The notes beneath the pieces are model-generated. The model did no database searches. It was not told where the DNA came from and saw only the letters and a program-made list of their open reading frames with translations. DNA of 64,000 nt from assembly GCA_017466345.1 (NCBI GenBank), contig JAFTUI010000005.1, forward strand, positions 80,886-144,885, in the 5' to 3' direction. Shown piece by piece: positions 9,643-18,561 of this stretch. The translations under genes and the position numbers were made by a program. Source of the DNA: Tidjanibacter sp. (lineage in GTDB: Bacteria > Bacteroidota > Bacteroidia > Bacteroidales > Rikenellaceae). Each line of letters opens with the position of its first letter. Position 1 is the stretch's first letter.

Positions 9643-10896
9643 ATGGAACGTAGGCGAGTAGTAATTACAGGTATCGGTACCATCAACCCCCTGGGACACA
9701 ATGTAGAGGAGTATTTCGCAGCACTCGAAGCAGGAGAGAATGGCGTGGATTTCGTCAAAGGCTTCGATACTACCAACAATAAAACCAAGTTTGCTGCCGA
9801 GATTAAGAACTACAACCCCGAAGATTACTTCGAGCGCAAGGAGGTGCGCAAACTTGATGTTTTCACCCAGTATGCACTCATCTCTACCGAAGAGGCTGTG
9901 CGCGATGCAGGGTTGGAAGGCGCAGAATTAGACAAAAATAGGGTTGGCGTTATTTGGGGTGCCGGCATTGGTGGCATCAATGCCATCTACGATGAAATAT
10001 CGGCTTATTGTCATAGCGAGAGCGATGTGCCCCGTTTTAGCCCATTCCTCATATTGAAGATGCTGACCAATATGGCAGCAGGACACATTTCGCTCAAATA
10101 TGGTTATAAGGGTCCCGGTTTTAGCACCGTGTCGGCTTGTTCTTCGAGTACCCACTCTATTGTCAGTGCCGTAGACCAGATCCGCCTCGGCAGGGCTGAT
10201 GTGATGATTACGGGCGGCTCGGAGGGAGCTGTGTCGGTTGTGGGCTTGGGTAGCTTCAACTCGATGATGGCCCTCTCGACACGCAACGATGATCCCAAAA
10301 CCGCTTCGCGCCCCTACGACAAGGATAGGGACGGTTTTGTGATGGGCGAGGGTGGTGGTACGCTTGTCCTCGAAGAGTTGGAGCACGCTAAGGCTCGCGG
10401 TGCGAAGATTTATGCCGAGATTGTGGGCGTGGGTATGAGCTCCGATGCCTACCACGTTACAGCTCCTGAGCCAGAGGGCGAGGGCGCAAGCTACTGTATG
10501 GAGTGTGCGCTGAGGGATGCAGGCATTGCCCCCGAAGAGGTGGACTATATCAACACTCACGGTACCTCTACTCCTCTGGGAGATGTGGCAGAGTTGAAGG
10601 GTATCGTCAAAACCTTTGGCGACCACGCCTATAAGATGAACATTTCGTCCACGAAGTCGATGACGGGTCACTTGCTGGGTGGCGCTGGCGCTGTTGAGGC
10701 ATTGGCTGCTATTATGGCTATCACGAAGGGTATCATCCCTCCCACCATCAACATTCAGGAGTTGGACCCCGCTATTGACCCTCGCCTGAACCTCACACGC
10801 GATGTGGCTCAAAGGCGTGAGGTGCGTTATGCGCTGAGCAACACCTTTGGCTTCGGAGGTCAGAACTCAACCATAATTTTGAAGAAATACGAATAG
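9643..10896 (+). CDS. fabF: 3-oxoacyl-ACP synthase II
   Basis: A 417-residue condensing enzyme that elongates acyl-ACP with malonyl-ACP. The active-site Cys166 lies in VSACSSSTHS; the two catalytic histidines lie in the THGTSTPLGD and GHLLGGAGAVE blocks. A GFGGQN glycine loop closes the C-terminus. Length is normal for FabF. rnc begins 6 bases after its stop, so the two are probably cotranscribed. Confidence 0.97.
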   Translation: MERRRVVITGIGTINPLGHNVEEYFAALEAGENGVDFVKGFDTTNNKTKFAAEIKNYNPEDYFERKEVRKLDVFTQYALISTEEAVRDAGLEGAELDKNRVGVIWGAGIGGINAIYDEISAYCHSESDVPRFSPFLILKMLTNMAAGHISLKYGYKGPGFSTVSACSSSTHSIVSAVDQIRLGRADVMITGGSEGAVSVVGLGSFNSMMALSTRNDDPKTASRPYDKDRDGFVMGEGGGTLVLEELEHAKARGAKIYAEIVGVGMSSDAYHVTAPEPEGEGASYCMECALRDAGIAPEEVDYINTHGTSTPLGDVAELKGIVKTFGDHAYKMNISSTKSMTGHLLGGAGAVEALAAIMAITKGIIPPTINIQELDPAIDPRLNLTRDVAQRREVRYALSNTFGFGGQNSTIILKKYE

Positions 10897-10902
10897 AAGA
10901 AG

Positions 10903-11688
10903 ATGAGATTTGTGGCTCGCATAGCCCACCTTTTGTGGGGGGCGGATAGGGAGTACTACCGTGCATTTAGGCGCATCTTTGGTGTTACGCCCGACAATGT
11001 CGAACTCTATAAACTTGCTCTTGTGCATCGCTCGGCATCTGTGAAGGTGGAGGGTGGCGGCAGCATCAACAACGAACGCTTGGAGTATCTGGGCGATGCG
11101 GTGTTGGAGTCGATAGTGTCGGACTACCTCTTCATTGAGTATCCCGACAAGTCGGAGGGCTTCCTCACGCAGACACGCTCGAAAATTGTGAGCCGCCAAT
11201 CGCTCAACTCGCTCGCCCGCAAGTTGGGGCTTGACGAGATGGTCATCTATAACTCTACGGGCAACTTCGCCCACAAACACCTCTTTGGCGACTGCTTGGA
11301 GGCGATGATTGGTGCACTCTATCTGGACAAGGGCTACAATGTGGTAAATCGCATTGTCATCAACGACCTACTCTCGCGTCACATCGACCTCGAAGACCTC
11401 ACACACTCCGAGAGTGACCATAAGAGCCGCCTTATTGAGTGGTGCCAGAAGAGCAAACGAACCATCAGTTTCTCCACCGAGGCAGACGGCGAACAGAAGG
11501 GCTCACAACCCGCCTTCCTCTCGCGCGTGCTGATTGACGATATGAGGATTGGCGTGGGGCGTGGCTCCACCAAGAAGGAGGCAGAGCAGAGGGCTGCCGA
11601 GAATGCGTGGGTGCTGCTCGGTGACGAGATGGGCGACTTTATCCTTGACCGCTACGATCACCTGAAAGATGAGTCTTGTGAACGATAA
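10903..11688 (+). CDS. rnc: Ribonuclease III
   Basis: A 261-residue double-strand-specific endoribonuclease that processes rRNA and structured mRNAs. The signature NERLEYLGDAVLE lies near residue 55, with the second acidic cluster GDCLEAMIGALYLD near 128. A C-terminal double-stranded-RNA-binding domain covers about 165-245. It has a short N-terminal extension typical of Bacteroidota. It follows fabF by 6 bases and its 3' end overlaps the radC start by 20 bases. Confidence 0.96.
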   Translation: MRFVARIAHLLWGADREYYRAFRRIFGVTPDNVELYKLALVHRSASVKVEGGGSINNERLEYLGDAVLESIVSDYLFIEYPDKSEGFLTQTRSKIVSRQSLNSLARKLGLDEMVIYNSTGNFAHKHLFGDCLEAMIGALYLDKGYNVVNRIVINDLLSRHIDLEDLTHSESDHKSRLIEWCQKSKRTISFSTEADGEQKGSQPAFLSRVLIDDMRIGVGRGSTKKEAEQRAAENAWVLLGDEMGDFILDRYDHLKDESCER

Positions 11689-12334
11689 AATGGTGCGCGA
11701 GAAGTTCGTTGCACAGGGTGCCGAGGCACTCTCGGATGCCGAACTGCTTAGTCTTGTGATGGCTACAAAGGGTGGCGAAGAGAGTGTTGCAACTGCCGAG
11801 CGATTGCTTGCTGATGTGGGCTCTCTGGCGGCTCTTTCACGCCTTACGGCGGGGGAGTTACGACAGTGTGAGTCGCTCGGTATGGAGCGTGCCACGAGGG
11901 TTGTGGCGGCTATGGAGTTGGGACGTAGGGTGCTTGTTGCCGAGAGTGGCGAGCAACCCGTCATCCGCGACCGCAACGATGTTGTGGCTCTCTTTGCGCC
12001 ACTCATCTCCACCCTCGACCACGAGGAATTGTGGGTATTGTACCTCTCTACGGCAAATAAAGTCATTGAGCGCAGGCGTATCTCGGTTGGCGGCTCCTCG
12101 ACTGTTGTTACAGACTGCAAACTCATTGTCCGCCACGCTCTTACGCTTGTTGCAGCATCTATCATTGTGGTACACAATCACCCCTCGGGTACTGCTGAGG
12201 CAAGCCCAGAGGACGAGCGTTTTACTCAGCAATTGCGGGATGCGGCGGCACTCTTCGACATCCAATTACTCGACCATATTATTGTCGCACGAGGCGGGGG
12301 TTCGTATAGTTTCCGCTCCGCCGGTAAGTTATAA
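11669..12334 (+). CDS. radC: RadC family JAB-domain protein
   Basis: A 221-residue protein with an N-terminal REKFVAQGAEALSDAELL segment and a C-terminal JAB/MPN-like metalloprotease fold. The VHNHPSG motif is followed by S-x8-D-type residues (SPEDERFTQQLRDA). Historically called a DNA repair protein, its real role is unsettled. The chosen ATG overlaps rnc by 20 bases, implying translational coupling. Its stop codon lies inside a large palindrome that serves as terminator. Confidence 0.92.
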   Translation: MSLVNDKMVREKFVAQGAEALSDAELLSLVMATKGGEESVATAERLLADVGSLAALSRLTAGELRQCESLGMERATRVVAAMELGRRVLVAESGEQPVIRDRNDVVALFAPLISTLDHEELWVLYLSTANKVIERRRISVGGSSTVVTDCKLIVRHALTLVAASIIVVHNHPSGTAEASPEDERFTQQLRDAAALFDIQLLDHIIVARGGGSYSFRSAGKL

Positions 12335-12373
12335 GAAATGAGGTCGCCCAAAGGCGACCTCATTTCTTATAAC
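12329..12373. terminator. Perfect palindrome at the radC 3' end
   Basis: A 21-bp perfect stem with a CAAA loop begins at 12329 and ends at 12373. The left arm includes the radC stop codon. It would form a strong hairpin in RNA from either strand; the T-run after it is weak. It is placed to end radC transcription. Confidence 0.7.
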
Positions 12374-12479
12374 TTTCAATTTTCAATTTTCAATATTCAA
12401 TTGACCAGCCTACGGCTGCTCTAAAATGCTCCCGCTCGGCATAGTCTGCAAGCAGCCTTTGCCCTCGCTTACTCGCATT
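12374..12479 (-). repeat. Dispersed ~85-nt hairpin repeat (copy 2) plus TCAATTT tail
   Basis: Same family as 7758-7831, reverse orientation, directly after the prfB stop codon (prfB is reverse). The apical hairpin reads GACCAGCC-TAC-GGCTGCTC here; the loop differs from the TTC and TTT loops of other copies. A tandem TTTCAAT-type microsatellite adjoins it. Confidence 0.8.
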
Positions 12480-12483
12480 TGCT

Positions 12484-13599
12484 TCAATTTTCTCCTCCCC
12501 CTTGTTCCATAAGGTAAGCCTTGATGAAGGCATCTATGTCGCCATCCATCACCGACTCCACAGACGAGGTCTGGTAGCCCGTGCGGTGGTCTTTCACTCG
12601 GCGGTCATCGAAGACGTAGGAGCGTATCTGCGAGCCCCACTCGATGCGTTTTTTGCCCTTTTCGAGTTCGTTTTGCAGTGCCATACGCTTCTCCAACTCC
12701 CTCTGGTAGAGTTTCGAGCGGAGGATGCGCAGGGCATTCTCGCGGTTCATAAGTTGCGAACGTGTTTCGGTATTCTCGATGAGGAACTCCACGGGCTCGC
12801 CCGTATCGGCATCCTTACCGTGATAGCGCAGGCGCACACCCGTCTCCACCTTATTGACATTCTGACCGCCCGCACCACTACTGCGATAGGTGTCCCACTC
12901 GTAGTCGGCGGGGTTGATAGTTATCTCTATGGTGTCGTCCACAGCGGGCGACACGAAGACCGAAGCGAAGGTGGTCTGTCGCTTGTTGTTGGCGTTGAAG
13001 GGCGAAAGGCGCACCATACGATGCACACCGCTCTCGCTTTTGAGGTAGCCATAGGCGTAGTCGCCCTCGAAGAGCAGAGTGGCGGACTTCACGCCCACCT
13101 CTTCGCCTGCTTGGAAGTCCTGCACCCTCACTTTGTAGCCATTGCGCTCGCCCCAGCGGGTGTACATCCTCAGCAGCATCGAAGCCCAATCGAGGCTCTC
13201 GGTACCTCCTGCACCCGAGTTAATATCCACAATGGCTCCGAGTTTGTCCTCCTCGCCACGGAGCATATTCTTCATCTCCAACTCCTCTGTGGCAGCAAGT
13301 GTGCGCTCATAGTGGCTGTCGAGTTCCGCCTCGGTAGCACCACCCTCGCGCACAAACTCCGCAACAACCTCCAAGTCATCGACCATCGCCGAGAGTGCCT
13401 CGTAGGAGTCTATCCACGCCTTTATGGAGGCAACCTTTTTGAGTTGCTTTTCTGCCGCTTCGGGATTGTCCCAAAAGTCGGGAGCGGTGGTTTTGAGCTG
13501 CTCCTCCTCGTGGGCTATGCGCTTATCCTCGACCGCAAGATAGCGGTAGAGCGCATCACGCCTCTGCGCAAGGTCTTTTATCTGTTCGGTAGTAATCAT
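12484..13599 (-). CDS. prfB: Peptide chain release factor 2, in a single unshifted frame
   Basis: A 371-residue class I release factor that recognises UGA and UAA stops. The tripeptide anticodon SPF is at 199-201 and the catalytic GGQ at 244-246. In many bacteria prfB contains an in-frame UGA near codon 25 that must be bypassed by +1 frameshifting. Here the equivalent RYL segment is followed by sense codons (CTT GCG GTC), so there is no autoregulatory frameshift site. No SD-like stretch precedes it either. Length and domains are otherwise standard. Confidence 0.96.
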   Translation of the reverse strand: MITTEQIKDLAQRRDALYRYLAVEDKRIAHEEEQLKTTAPDFWDNPEAAEKQLKKVASIKAWIDSYEALSAMVDDLEVVAEFVREGGATEAELDSHYERTLAATEELEMKNMLRGEEDKLGAIVDINSGAGGTESLDWASMLLRMYTRWGERNGYKVRVQDFQAGEEVGVKSATLLFEGDYAYGYLKSESGVHRMVRLSPFNANNKRQTTFASVFVSPAVDDTIEITINPADYEWDTYRSSGAGGQNVNKVETGVRLRYHGKDADTGEPVEFLIENTETRSQLMNRENALRILRSKLYQRELEKRMALQNELEKGKKRIEWGSQIRSYVFDDRRVKDHRTGYQTSSVESVMDGDIDAFIKAYLMEQGGGEN

Positions 13600-13634
13600 C
13601 TCTGAGCCGTCATTAACCTATACTTATACTCTTG

Positions 13635-14405
13635 CTAACCTGCCACGCTACACTCTATGCCCAGAGCCCTAACCCTTTCGGCAATCTCTCGGAGCTCCTC
13701 TACGGGCACTTTTTCGAGGTTGGGTGCGGGGGTGTCGCGGTCGATGGTGTAGACCATCACACTGCGGGGCGCAATCTCCCCAATGAGTCGGAGCCACGCA
13801 TCTACCTCTTCGGGGGTGGTGTTGTCCACCCTCTCGCCCTCGAACTCGCCACGCAGGAACATCGTCTGCACAATGCACTCGCCACCAAAACTCTTCATCC
13901 ACTCCACAACCTTCGCTATGGAGTAGTTGCCCAGAGGCTTGTCTATCAGCTGGGCGGTCTTGTCGAATGCCGAGTCGAGTTTCAGAATAGGGTTGTCCAC
14001 CCTACGGAGGGCTCGCCTTACGCTCTCGCGGTGGAGCATTGTGGCGTTGGAGAGCACCGATACCTTCGCCTTGGGACAGAGCCTATCCCTGAGGGCAATA
14101 ACCCCATCGACAATCTCCTCAAAGTCGGGGTGCATCGTTGGCTCGCCATTGCCCGCAAAGGTCAGCACATCGGGAGGGGTTCCCGCCTCAACCATCTCGC
14201 CCAACACGCTCTCCAACATCGCCAAAACGGCTTTTTTGTCGTTGAAACGGGGCTTCTGACCGCCCAAAGCCCAGCCGCACTCACAATAGATGCAGTTGAA
14301 CGAGCAGAGTTTGCAATCCACAGGCAGCAGGTTGATGCCAAGCGAAAGCCCCAAGCGGCGCGAGCGTATGGGACCGAAGATGAGGTTATCGTAGAGTACT
14401 GACAT
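13635..14405 (-). CDS. Radical SAM protein, COG0731-like
   Basis: About 256 residues. The start is taken at the ATG giving MSVLYDNLIFGP, because homologues of this type begin with FGPxxSRRLGLSLGINL; longer upstream starts encode unrelated sequence. A CxxxCxxC cluster (CSFNCIYC) binds the 4Fe-4S cluster that cleaves S-adenosylmethionine. LTFAGNGEPTMHPDF is the glycine-rich SAM-binding motif. The family is related to wyosine-synthesis enzymes but its bacterial substrate is unknown. It is separated from prfB by 35 bases. Confidence 0.85.
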   Translation of the reverse strand: MSVLYDNLIFGPIRSRRLGLSLGINLLPVDCKLCSFNCIYCECGWALGGQKPRFNDKKAVLAMLESVLGEMVEAGTPPDVLTFAGNGEPTMHPDFEEIVDGVIALRDRLCPKAKVSVLSNATMLHRESVRRALRRVDNPILKLDSAFDKTAQLIDKPLGNYSIAKVVEWMKSFGGECIVQTMFLRGEFEGERVDNTTPEEVDAWLRLIGEIAPRSVMVYTIDRDTPAPNLEKVPVEELREIAERVRALGIECSVAG

Positions 14406-14543
14406 AGGGTGTTGTGATAAATTGTGCCACGAAGGTACGCTTTTTTGCCGAGAGCAACAAAAATTTTGCCTGCTTTGCTTCGTTGGCACCGATTTTGAAA
14501 CGTAGAGGGGAGTTGTTTATTACTTAATATCACACTCAAAACT

Positions 14544-15077
14544 ATGAAATTCAAGATGATCGCTTCACTACTGATGGTCGTTGGCGGCTTTTCGCTGCTG
14601 ACACTCTCGCTCTGCTCCTCGCGCTCCCCACAGCCCACTCTCGACAATTCAACGGTCGATAGTCTCGACCTCGACCGCTATACGGGAGTGTGGTATGAGA
14701 TTGTCCGCAAACCCCACTTCTTCGAGAAGGGTATGACACACGTCAAAACCACCTATACCCTGCTGCCCGATGGCAAAATTGAAGTGCGCAACGAGGGTAT
14801 CAAAAAGGGTAAAACTAAGGTTACAAAAGGCAAAGCTCGTACTACGGATGTCCCCGGACAGTTGAAGGTTACATTCTTTGTCTTCCCTGCCGAGTATAAC
14901 ATTATGGAACTCGCCCCCGACTACTCCTACTCGGTTGTTGGTGGCTCGGGCGATGGCTACTTGTGGATACTCTCCCGCACCCCCACAATGGATCCCACAC
15001 TGCTCGAAGGTATCTACTCCCGACTCGAAAAGCGCGGATATGATTTATCCGATATAATTGTGGTTGAACAAGAGTAA
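14544..15077 (+). CDS. Lipocalin family protein (Blc-like)
   Basis: A 177-residue exported protein. A hydrophobic signal sequence ends near CSSR at residue 24; the residue before the Cys is Leu, so lipid attachment is uncertain. The mature part has the lipocalin signature YTGVWYEIVRKPHFFEKG and then alternating beta strands. YLWILSRTPTMD matches the conserved third block of bacterial lipocalins. Blc-type proteins bind fatty acids or lysophospholipids at the outer membrane. It stands alone, with a structured repeat directly downstream. Confidence 0.85.
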   Translation: MKFKMIASLLMVVGGFSLLTLSLCSSRSPQPTLDNSTVDSLDLDRYTGVWYEIVRKPHFFEKGMTHVKTTYTLLPDGKIEVRNEGIKKGKTKVTKGKARTTDVPGQLKVTFFVFPAEYNIMELAPDYSYSVVGGSGDGYLWILSRTPTMDPTLLEGIYSRLEKRGYDLSDIIVVEQE

Positions 15078-15095
15078 CAAGGATAGTAGGGAAGT

Positions 15096-15390
15096 TCGAG
15101 AGATGTCTTTTTTTCGGGGAGGTGTGGGGCTCTCCGAAGGAGAGTGGCAGACGAAATGGTAGCCCACTCAAACTCGTTTGAAGGTGGGCTGGCAATTCGA
15201 CAGCCAGACTATCTGCGAAGATAGTCACACCTCACCGCAAAGGCGTCAGAGTGACGCTCAAAGTGCAGGTGGCTCCGAAGCCACTCCGAAGCCACTCCGA
15301 AGCCACTCCGAAGCAAAGCGGTAGGTAGAACCACTATTGGTTGGTGCACTAAAAGTTTTTGGTTCCGCTTTTTACAAAAAGCGGAGAATA
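15096..15390 (+). repeat. Four-arm structured repeat, copy A
   Basis: This 300-base convergent gap contains a multi-hairpin element and no gene. The outer stem is GAGGTGTG (15119-15126) with CACACCTC (15226-15233). It encloses arm 2 (CTCTCC/GGAGAG, 15130-15144), a long arm 3 around GCCCAC/GTGGGC (15162-15189) and arm 4 (CTATCT-GCGA-AGATAG, 15209-15224). Then come GCGTCA-GAG-TGACGC, a run of GGCTCCGAAGCCACT units, the conserved box AAAAGTTTTTGG and a terminal hairpin CCGCTTTTT/AAAAAGCGG (15365-15384). Other copies lie at 18366-18546, 22986-23254 and 58381-58556. Confidence 0.85.
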
Positions 15391-15463
15391 AAAAACGGAG
15401 AAAAAATCCCCTGCCGAAATGTTAGGCAGGGGATTGTGTTATTATACAAGTGAATTTCCTCTA

Positions 15464-16264
15464 CTACTCGTCAGCGGCTACTGCTGCGGTGTTGTAGGGT
15501 TTGAGGATACCGCGTTTGGAGGAGCGGATGAATTCTACTACCTGGTTGCGGATTTCGCTCTCGGGGAACTGTGCCATAACGATGTCGCAAGCCATAGAGT
15601 AGGTGTGACCATCTTGGAAGAGCACACGGAAGATATCCTGAATCTGCTTAATCTCCTCGTTAGAGAACCCCCTGCGCCTCAAACCCAAGAAGTTGGCACC
15701 AACGTAGGTGATGGGGGTGTGGGCTGCCTTAACATAGGGAGGAACATCTTTGTTCACATAGGTATTGGCGGCAATCATTGCGTGGTCGCCGATGCGGCTG
15801 AACTGGTGAGCACCCGAGTGACCACCGAAGACCACATAGTTACCGAGTTCTACCTCGCCGGCGAGCGACACGTTATTTACGATTACGCAGTTGTTGCCGA
15901 TTACGCAGTCGTGGGCGATGTGTGCGTAAGCCATCACGAGGTTGTTGGAGCCCATAACGGTCTTACCCTTAGCGTCCGTACCGCGGTTTACCGTGCAGCA
16001 CTCGCGGAAGGTGTTGTTGTCGCCAATCTCGCAAGTGGTGTATTCGCCGTGGAATTTGAGGTCTTGGGGCACACCGCCGATAACAGCACCGCTGTGCACC
16101 TTGCAGTTTTTACCCATACGGGTGCCTGCCATAACGCTGGCGTGAGGACCAATCCAACTGCCATCGCCAATTACTACATCGCCCTCGATGTATGCAAAGG
16201 GCTCTACCGTAACATTCTCACCCAACTTTGCTTCGGGGTGGATATAAGCCAAATTACTAATCAT
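15464..16264 (-). CDS. lpxA: Acyl-ACP--UDP-N-acetylglucosamine O-acyltransferase
   Basis: A 266-residue left-handed beta-helix enzyme that performs the first acylation of lipid A synthesis. Hexapeptide repeats (IGDGSWIGPHASV, MGKNCKVHSGAVIG and others) fill residues 10-190, and the C-terminal third is helical. The catalytic histidine is expected in the MAYAHIAHDC block. It follows lpxC by 36 bases and is surely in the same operon. Length is standard. Confidence 0.96.
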   Translation of the reverse strand: MISNLAYIHPEAKLGENVTVEPFAYIEGDVVIGDGSWIGPHASVMAGTRMGKNCKVHSGAVIGGVPQDLKFHGEYTTCEIGDNNTFRECCTVNRGTDAKGKTVMGSNNLVMAYAHIAHDCVIGNNCVIVNNVSLAGEVELGNYVVFGGHSGAHQFSRIGDHAMIAANTYVNKDVPPYVKAAHTPITYVGANFLGLRRRGFSNEEIKQIQDIFRVLFQDGHTYSMACDIVMAQFPESEIRNQVVEFIRSSKRGILKPYNTAAVAADE

Positions 16265-16300
16265 ACTCCTTAAACGTATATTCGTAGTACTTTATTATCT

Positions 16301-17209
16301 CTATTTCAAATTCTTCTCCAATAGCTGTGCCATTTGTGTATTGGCATAGTGTCCGGGGCGCAGAGCCTCAACGTGACCTCGGATGCGTCTGCCGAGCAGT
16401 GCTAAGTCGCCGAGTATGTCGAGCAACTTGTGACGTGCAATCTCGTTCTCGAAACGTAGAGGTTGGTGGCTCAGGTAGCCCCTCTCAACCTCAATATCCT
16501 CCCTGCCAAAGGTCTTGCAGATGCGCTTCTTGGTGCTCTCCGAGATGGGTTTTTCCACTACCACCATAGCACTCTCCACCGAGCCGCCCTTGATGAGTCC
16601 CAACTTCAACAGCAACTCAATCTCGTGGAGGAATACAAATGTGCGGCAGGGTGCTATCTCCTCGCGGTAGTTTACCGAGTCATCATAGCGGTGCTGCTGC
16701 ACACCCACCACCGTAGAGTTATAGTCCACCGTAACATTCACAGAGTACTCCTCGGCAGGCGTGATAACCACCCTCACACCCTTCTTGGGAATCTCGAAGA
16801 GGAACTCCTCTTCCACCTCGAACCACTTGCGCTCGGCATCTTGCTCCACAGTGCCAACCCTCTCAATCTCGGCAGCGTAAGCCCTTGCCGAGCCATCCAT
16901 AATGGGAGTCTCGGGAGCGTCTATCTCTATGAGTGCATTGTCGATGCCCATTGTCCAGAGGGCGGAAAGAATGTGCTCTATGGTCGATACTTTTGCCTTA
17001 CCGTCCTTGATGGTCGTACCCCTCGAAGTGTCACATACATTGTGCGCCAATGCTGCCACTTCGGGAGCCCCTTTGAGATCCACTCGGCGGAATACAATAC
17101 CCCTATCGGCCTCCGCAGGGCACACCTTCATCGTTACCAACTCGCCGGTGTGGAGTCCCTTGCCACTGAATGATATTACTTCGGCAATAGTTCTTTGTTT
17201 GTTGGACAT
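16301..17209 (-). CDS. lpxC: UDP-3-O-acyl-N-acetylglucosamine deacetylase (stand-alone LpxC)
   Basis: A 302-residue zinc deacetylase for the committed step of lipid A synthesis. The zinc ligands are in STIEHILSAL and in the HKLLDILGD segment, and GHYANTQM near the C-terminus provides the catalytic His region. In Bacteroides and many relatives LpxC is fused to FabZ (about 460 residues); here the protein stops after the LpxC domain and an independent fabZ lies at 42.4 kb. lpxA follows 36 bases downstream. Confidence 0.95.
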   Translation of the reverse strand: MSNKQRTIAEVISFSGKGLHTGELVTMKVCPAEADRGIVFRRVDLKGAPEVAALAHNVCDTSRGTTIKDGKAKVSTIEHILSALWTMGIDNALIEIDAPETPIMDGSARAYAAEIERVGTVEQDAERKWFEVEEEFLFEIPKKGVRVVITPAEEYSVNVTVDYNSTVVGVQQHRYDDSVNYREEIAPCRTFVFLHEIELLLKLGLIKGGSVESAMVVVEKPISESTKKRICKTFGREDIEVERGYLSHQPLRFENEIARHKLLDILGDLALLGRRIRGHVEALRPGHYANTQMAQLLEKNLK

Positions 17210-17308
17210 TATGTTGTTTTCCTTAAAATTCTATTTTTTTGAACCACAAAGGTAATCAAATTTTCAATAAAAGTACTATCTTTGTGTGAATTGTGGTATT
17301 TTTGCGCT

Positions 17309-18097
17309 ATGGAACAACGCCAACATAACCAAAAGACGAGCCGCCCCCGACTCAACCTGCCCTACTCACGGAAGAGGGTAGATGTGGGTGTTTGGGCGTA
17401 CGACCATAGGGTGGCAATTTTGGTTACAGTGGTGGCGTATGTATTCTTTGGGGTGGCGTTTGTGGCTGCCGATATTGCCATCTCTCGCAAAAATTCGCAA
17501 ACCGAGATATTGATGGACTTCGCCGACCTCGAAGAGTTGCAAAAGGAGTTGGAACGAGCACAAGAGCTCAACCGACTGCTCAACGAACGCTACGAGGAGA
17601 GCCCCACCACCAACCGCATCTCCAACGAGAACGCACTCAATGAGAGCCTCGAAGACCACCGCACAAATGCCCGCGAAATCTATGCCGAGGCAGACGAGGT
17701 GCAACAACGCATACGCGACAATGCAGCCGACTACGCGCTGGGACTTGATAGAGAACGCGAAATTCTCGACCAACACTACGAAGGCGAGAAGATCGAAAAC
17801 CGCAAGGTAAGAGGCAATGTCACGGTGGCGTACTCGCTCTCGGAGCCTGTGCGCTACGCCTTGAAGATGCCTGTGCCAGCCTATATGTGCGAGGGGGGTG
17901 GCGATGTGGTGGTCGATATTGTGGTCAATACCTCTGGCGATGTTGTGGAGTGCAAAATTAACGATGCGCTCTCGGCAAAGAACAACTGCCTGCGGGAGGC
18001 GGCACTCTCCAAAGCTGGCGAGTCGCTCTTCAATGCCGACCCTGCGGCACCTGCACGACAGCGAGGGACGATTGAGTATACCTTCATCGCCCAATAG
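17309..18097 (+). CDS. TonB-like membrane-anchored protein of unknown partner
   Basis: About 262 residues, counted from the ATG giving MEQRQHNQ. A basic cytoplasmic N-terminus is followed by one transmembrane helix (about 35-57) and a charged helical, probably coiled-coil segment (about 65-165). The C-terminal domain (about 185-262) resembles the TonB C-terminal fold (DVVVDIVVNTSGDVVECKI). TonB-type proteins transmit energy from ExbBD to outer-membrane transporters, but no exbBD is nearby. A -7 box TATCTTTG lies at 17277-17284. It is divergent from lpxC. Confidence 0.6.
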   Translation: MEQRQHNQKTSRPRLNLPYSRKRVDVGVWAYDHRVAILVTVVAYVFFGVAFVAADIAISRKNSQTEILMDFADLEELQKELERAQELNRLLNERYEESPTTNRISNENALNESLEDHRTNAREIYAEADEVQQRIRDNAADYALGLDREREILDQHYEGEKIENRKVRGNVTVAYSLSEPVRYALKMPVPAYMCEGGGDVVVDIVVNTSGDVVECKINDALSAKNNCLREAALSKAGESLFNADPAAPARQRGTIEYTFIAQ

Positions 18098-18279
18098 CGG
18101 GCGGCTGATTTCTGAGGGCGATTTCTGCGTTACGCTTGCGCTCGAAATGCTCATTTACTATTGTAAACTCCGCTTTCTCGCGCTTCGCAAGCCTTGAACT
18201 CGCCTCACATAAATCACCCGCAGGGTTGGGGGTGGTGGCACAAAAATCCCTCCACAAAACCCACTCGCGGTTTTAGGGT

Positions 18280-18350
18280 CTAACGTCAATAGTCCTAAGG
18301 CTTATAGGGCTTATAGGGCATATAAGGCATATGGGGCATATATAAGTAGG
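18280..18350 (+). repeat. Dispersed core GTCTAACGTCAATAGTCC with 9-mer tandem tail
   Basis: A fixed core is followed by five or six degenerate units of the GCTTATAGG/GCATATAAG type. The 464-base gap between the TonB-like gene and the antiporter consists of this repeat and the structured element that follows; no gene is visible. Confidence 0.7.
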
Positions 18351-18365
18351 AGTTTGAGAGAAGTC

Positions 18366-18546
18366 TTTTTTCGGGGAGGTGTGAGGCTCTCCGAAGGAGA
18401 GTGGCGGGCGAAGTGTCAGCCCACTCAAACTCGTTTGAAAGTGGGCTGGCAATTCGACTGCTAAACTATCTGCAAAGATAGTCACACATCCCCGCAAGGG
18501 CTACACTAAAAGTTTTTGGTTCCGCTTTTTACAAAAAGCGGAGAAA
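18366..18546 (+). repeat. Four-arm structured repeat, copy B
   Basis: The outer stem is GGGGAGGTGTG (18373-18383) with CACACATCCCC (18483-18493, one mismatch). Arm 2 is CTCTCC/GGAGAG, arm 3 centres on AGCCCACTCAAAC, and arm 4 is CTATCT-GCAA-AGATAG. The conserved CTACACTAAAAGTTTTTGG box and the CCGCTTTTT/AAAAAGCGG hairpin end only 16 bases before the antiporter start codon, so this copy may affect its translation or transcription. It lacks the GGCTCCGAAGCC module of copies A and C. Confidence 0.82.
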
Positions 18547-18561
18547 GAGAGAAAAAACGAT

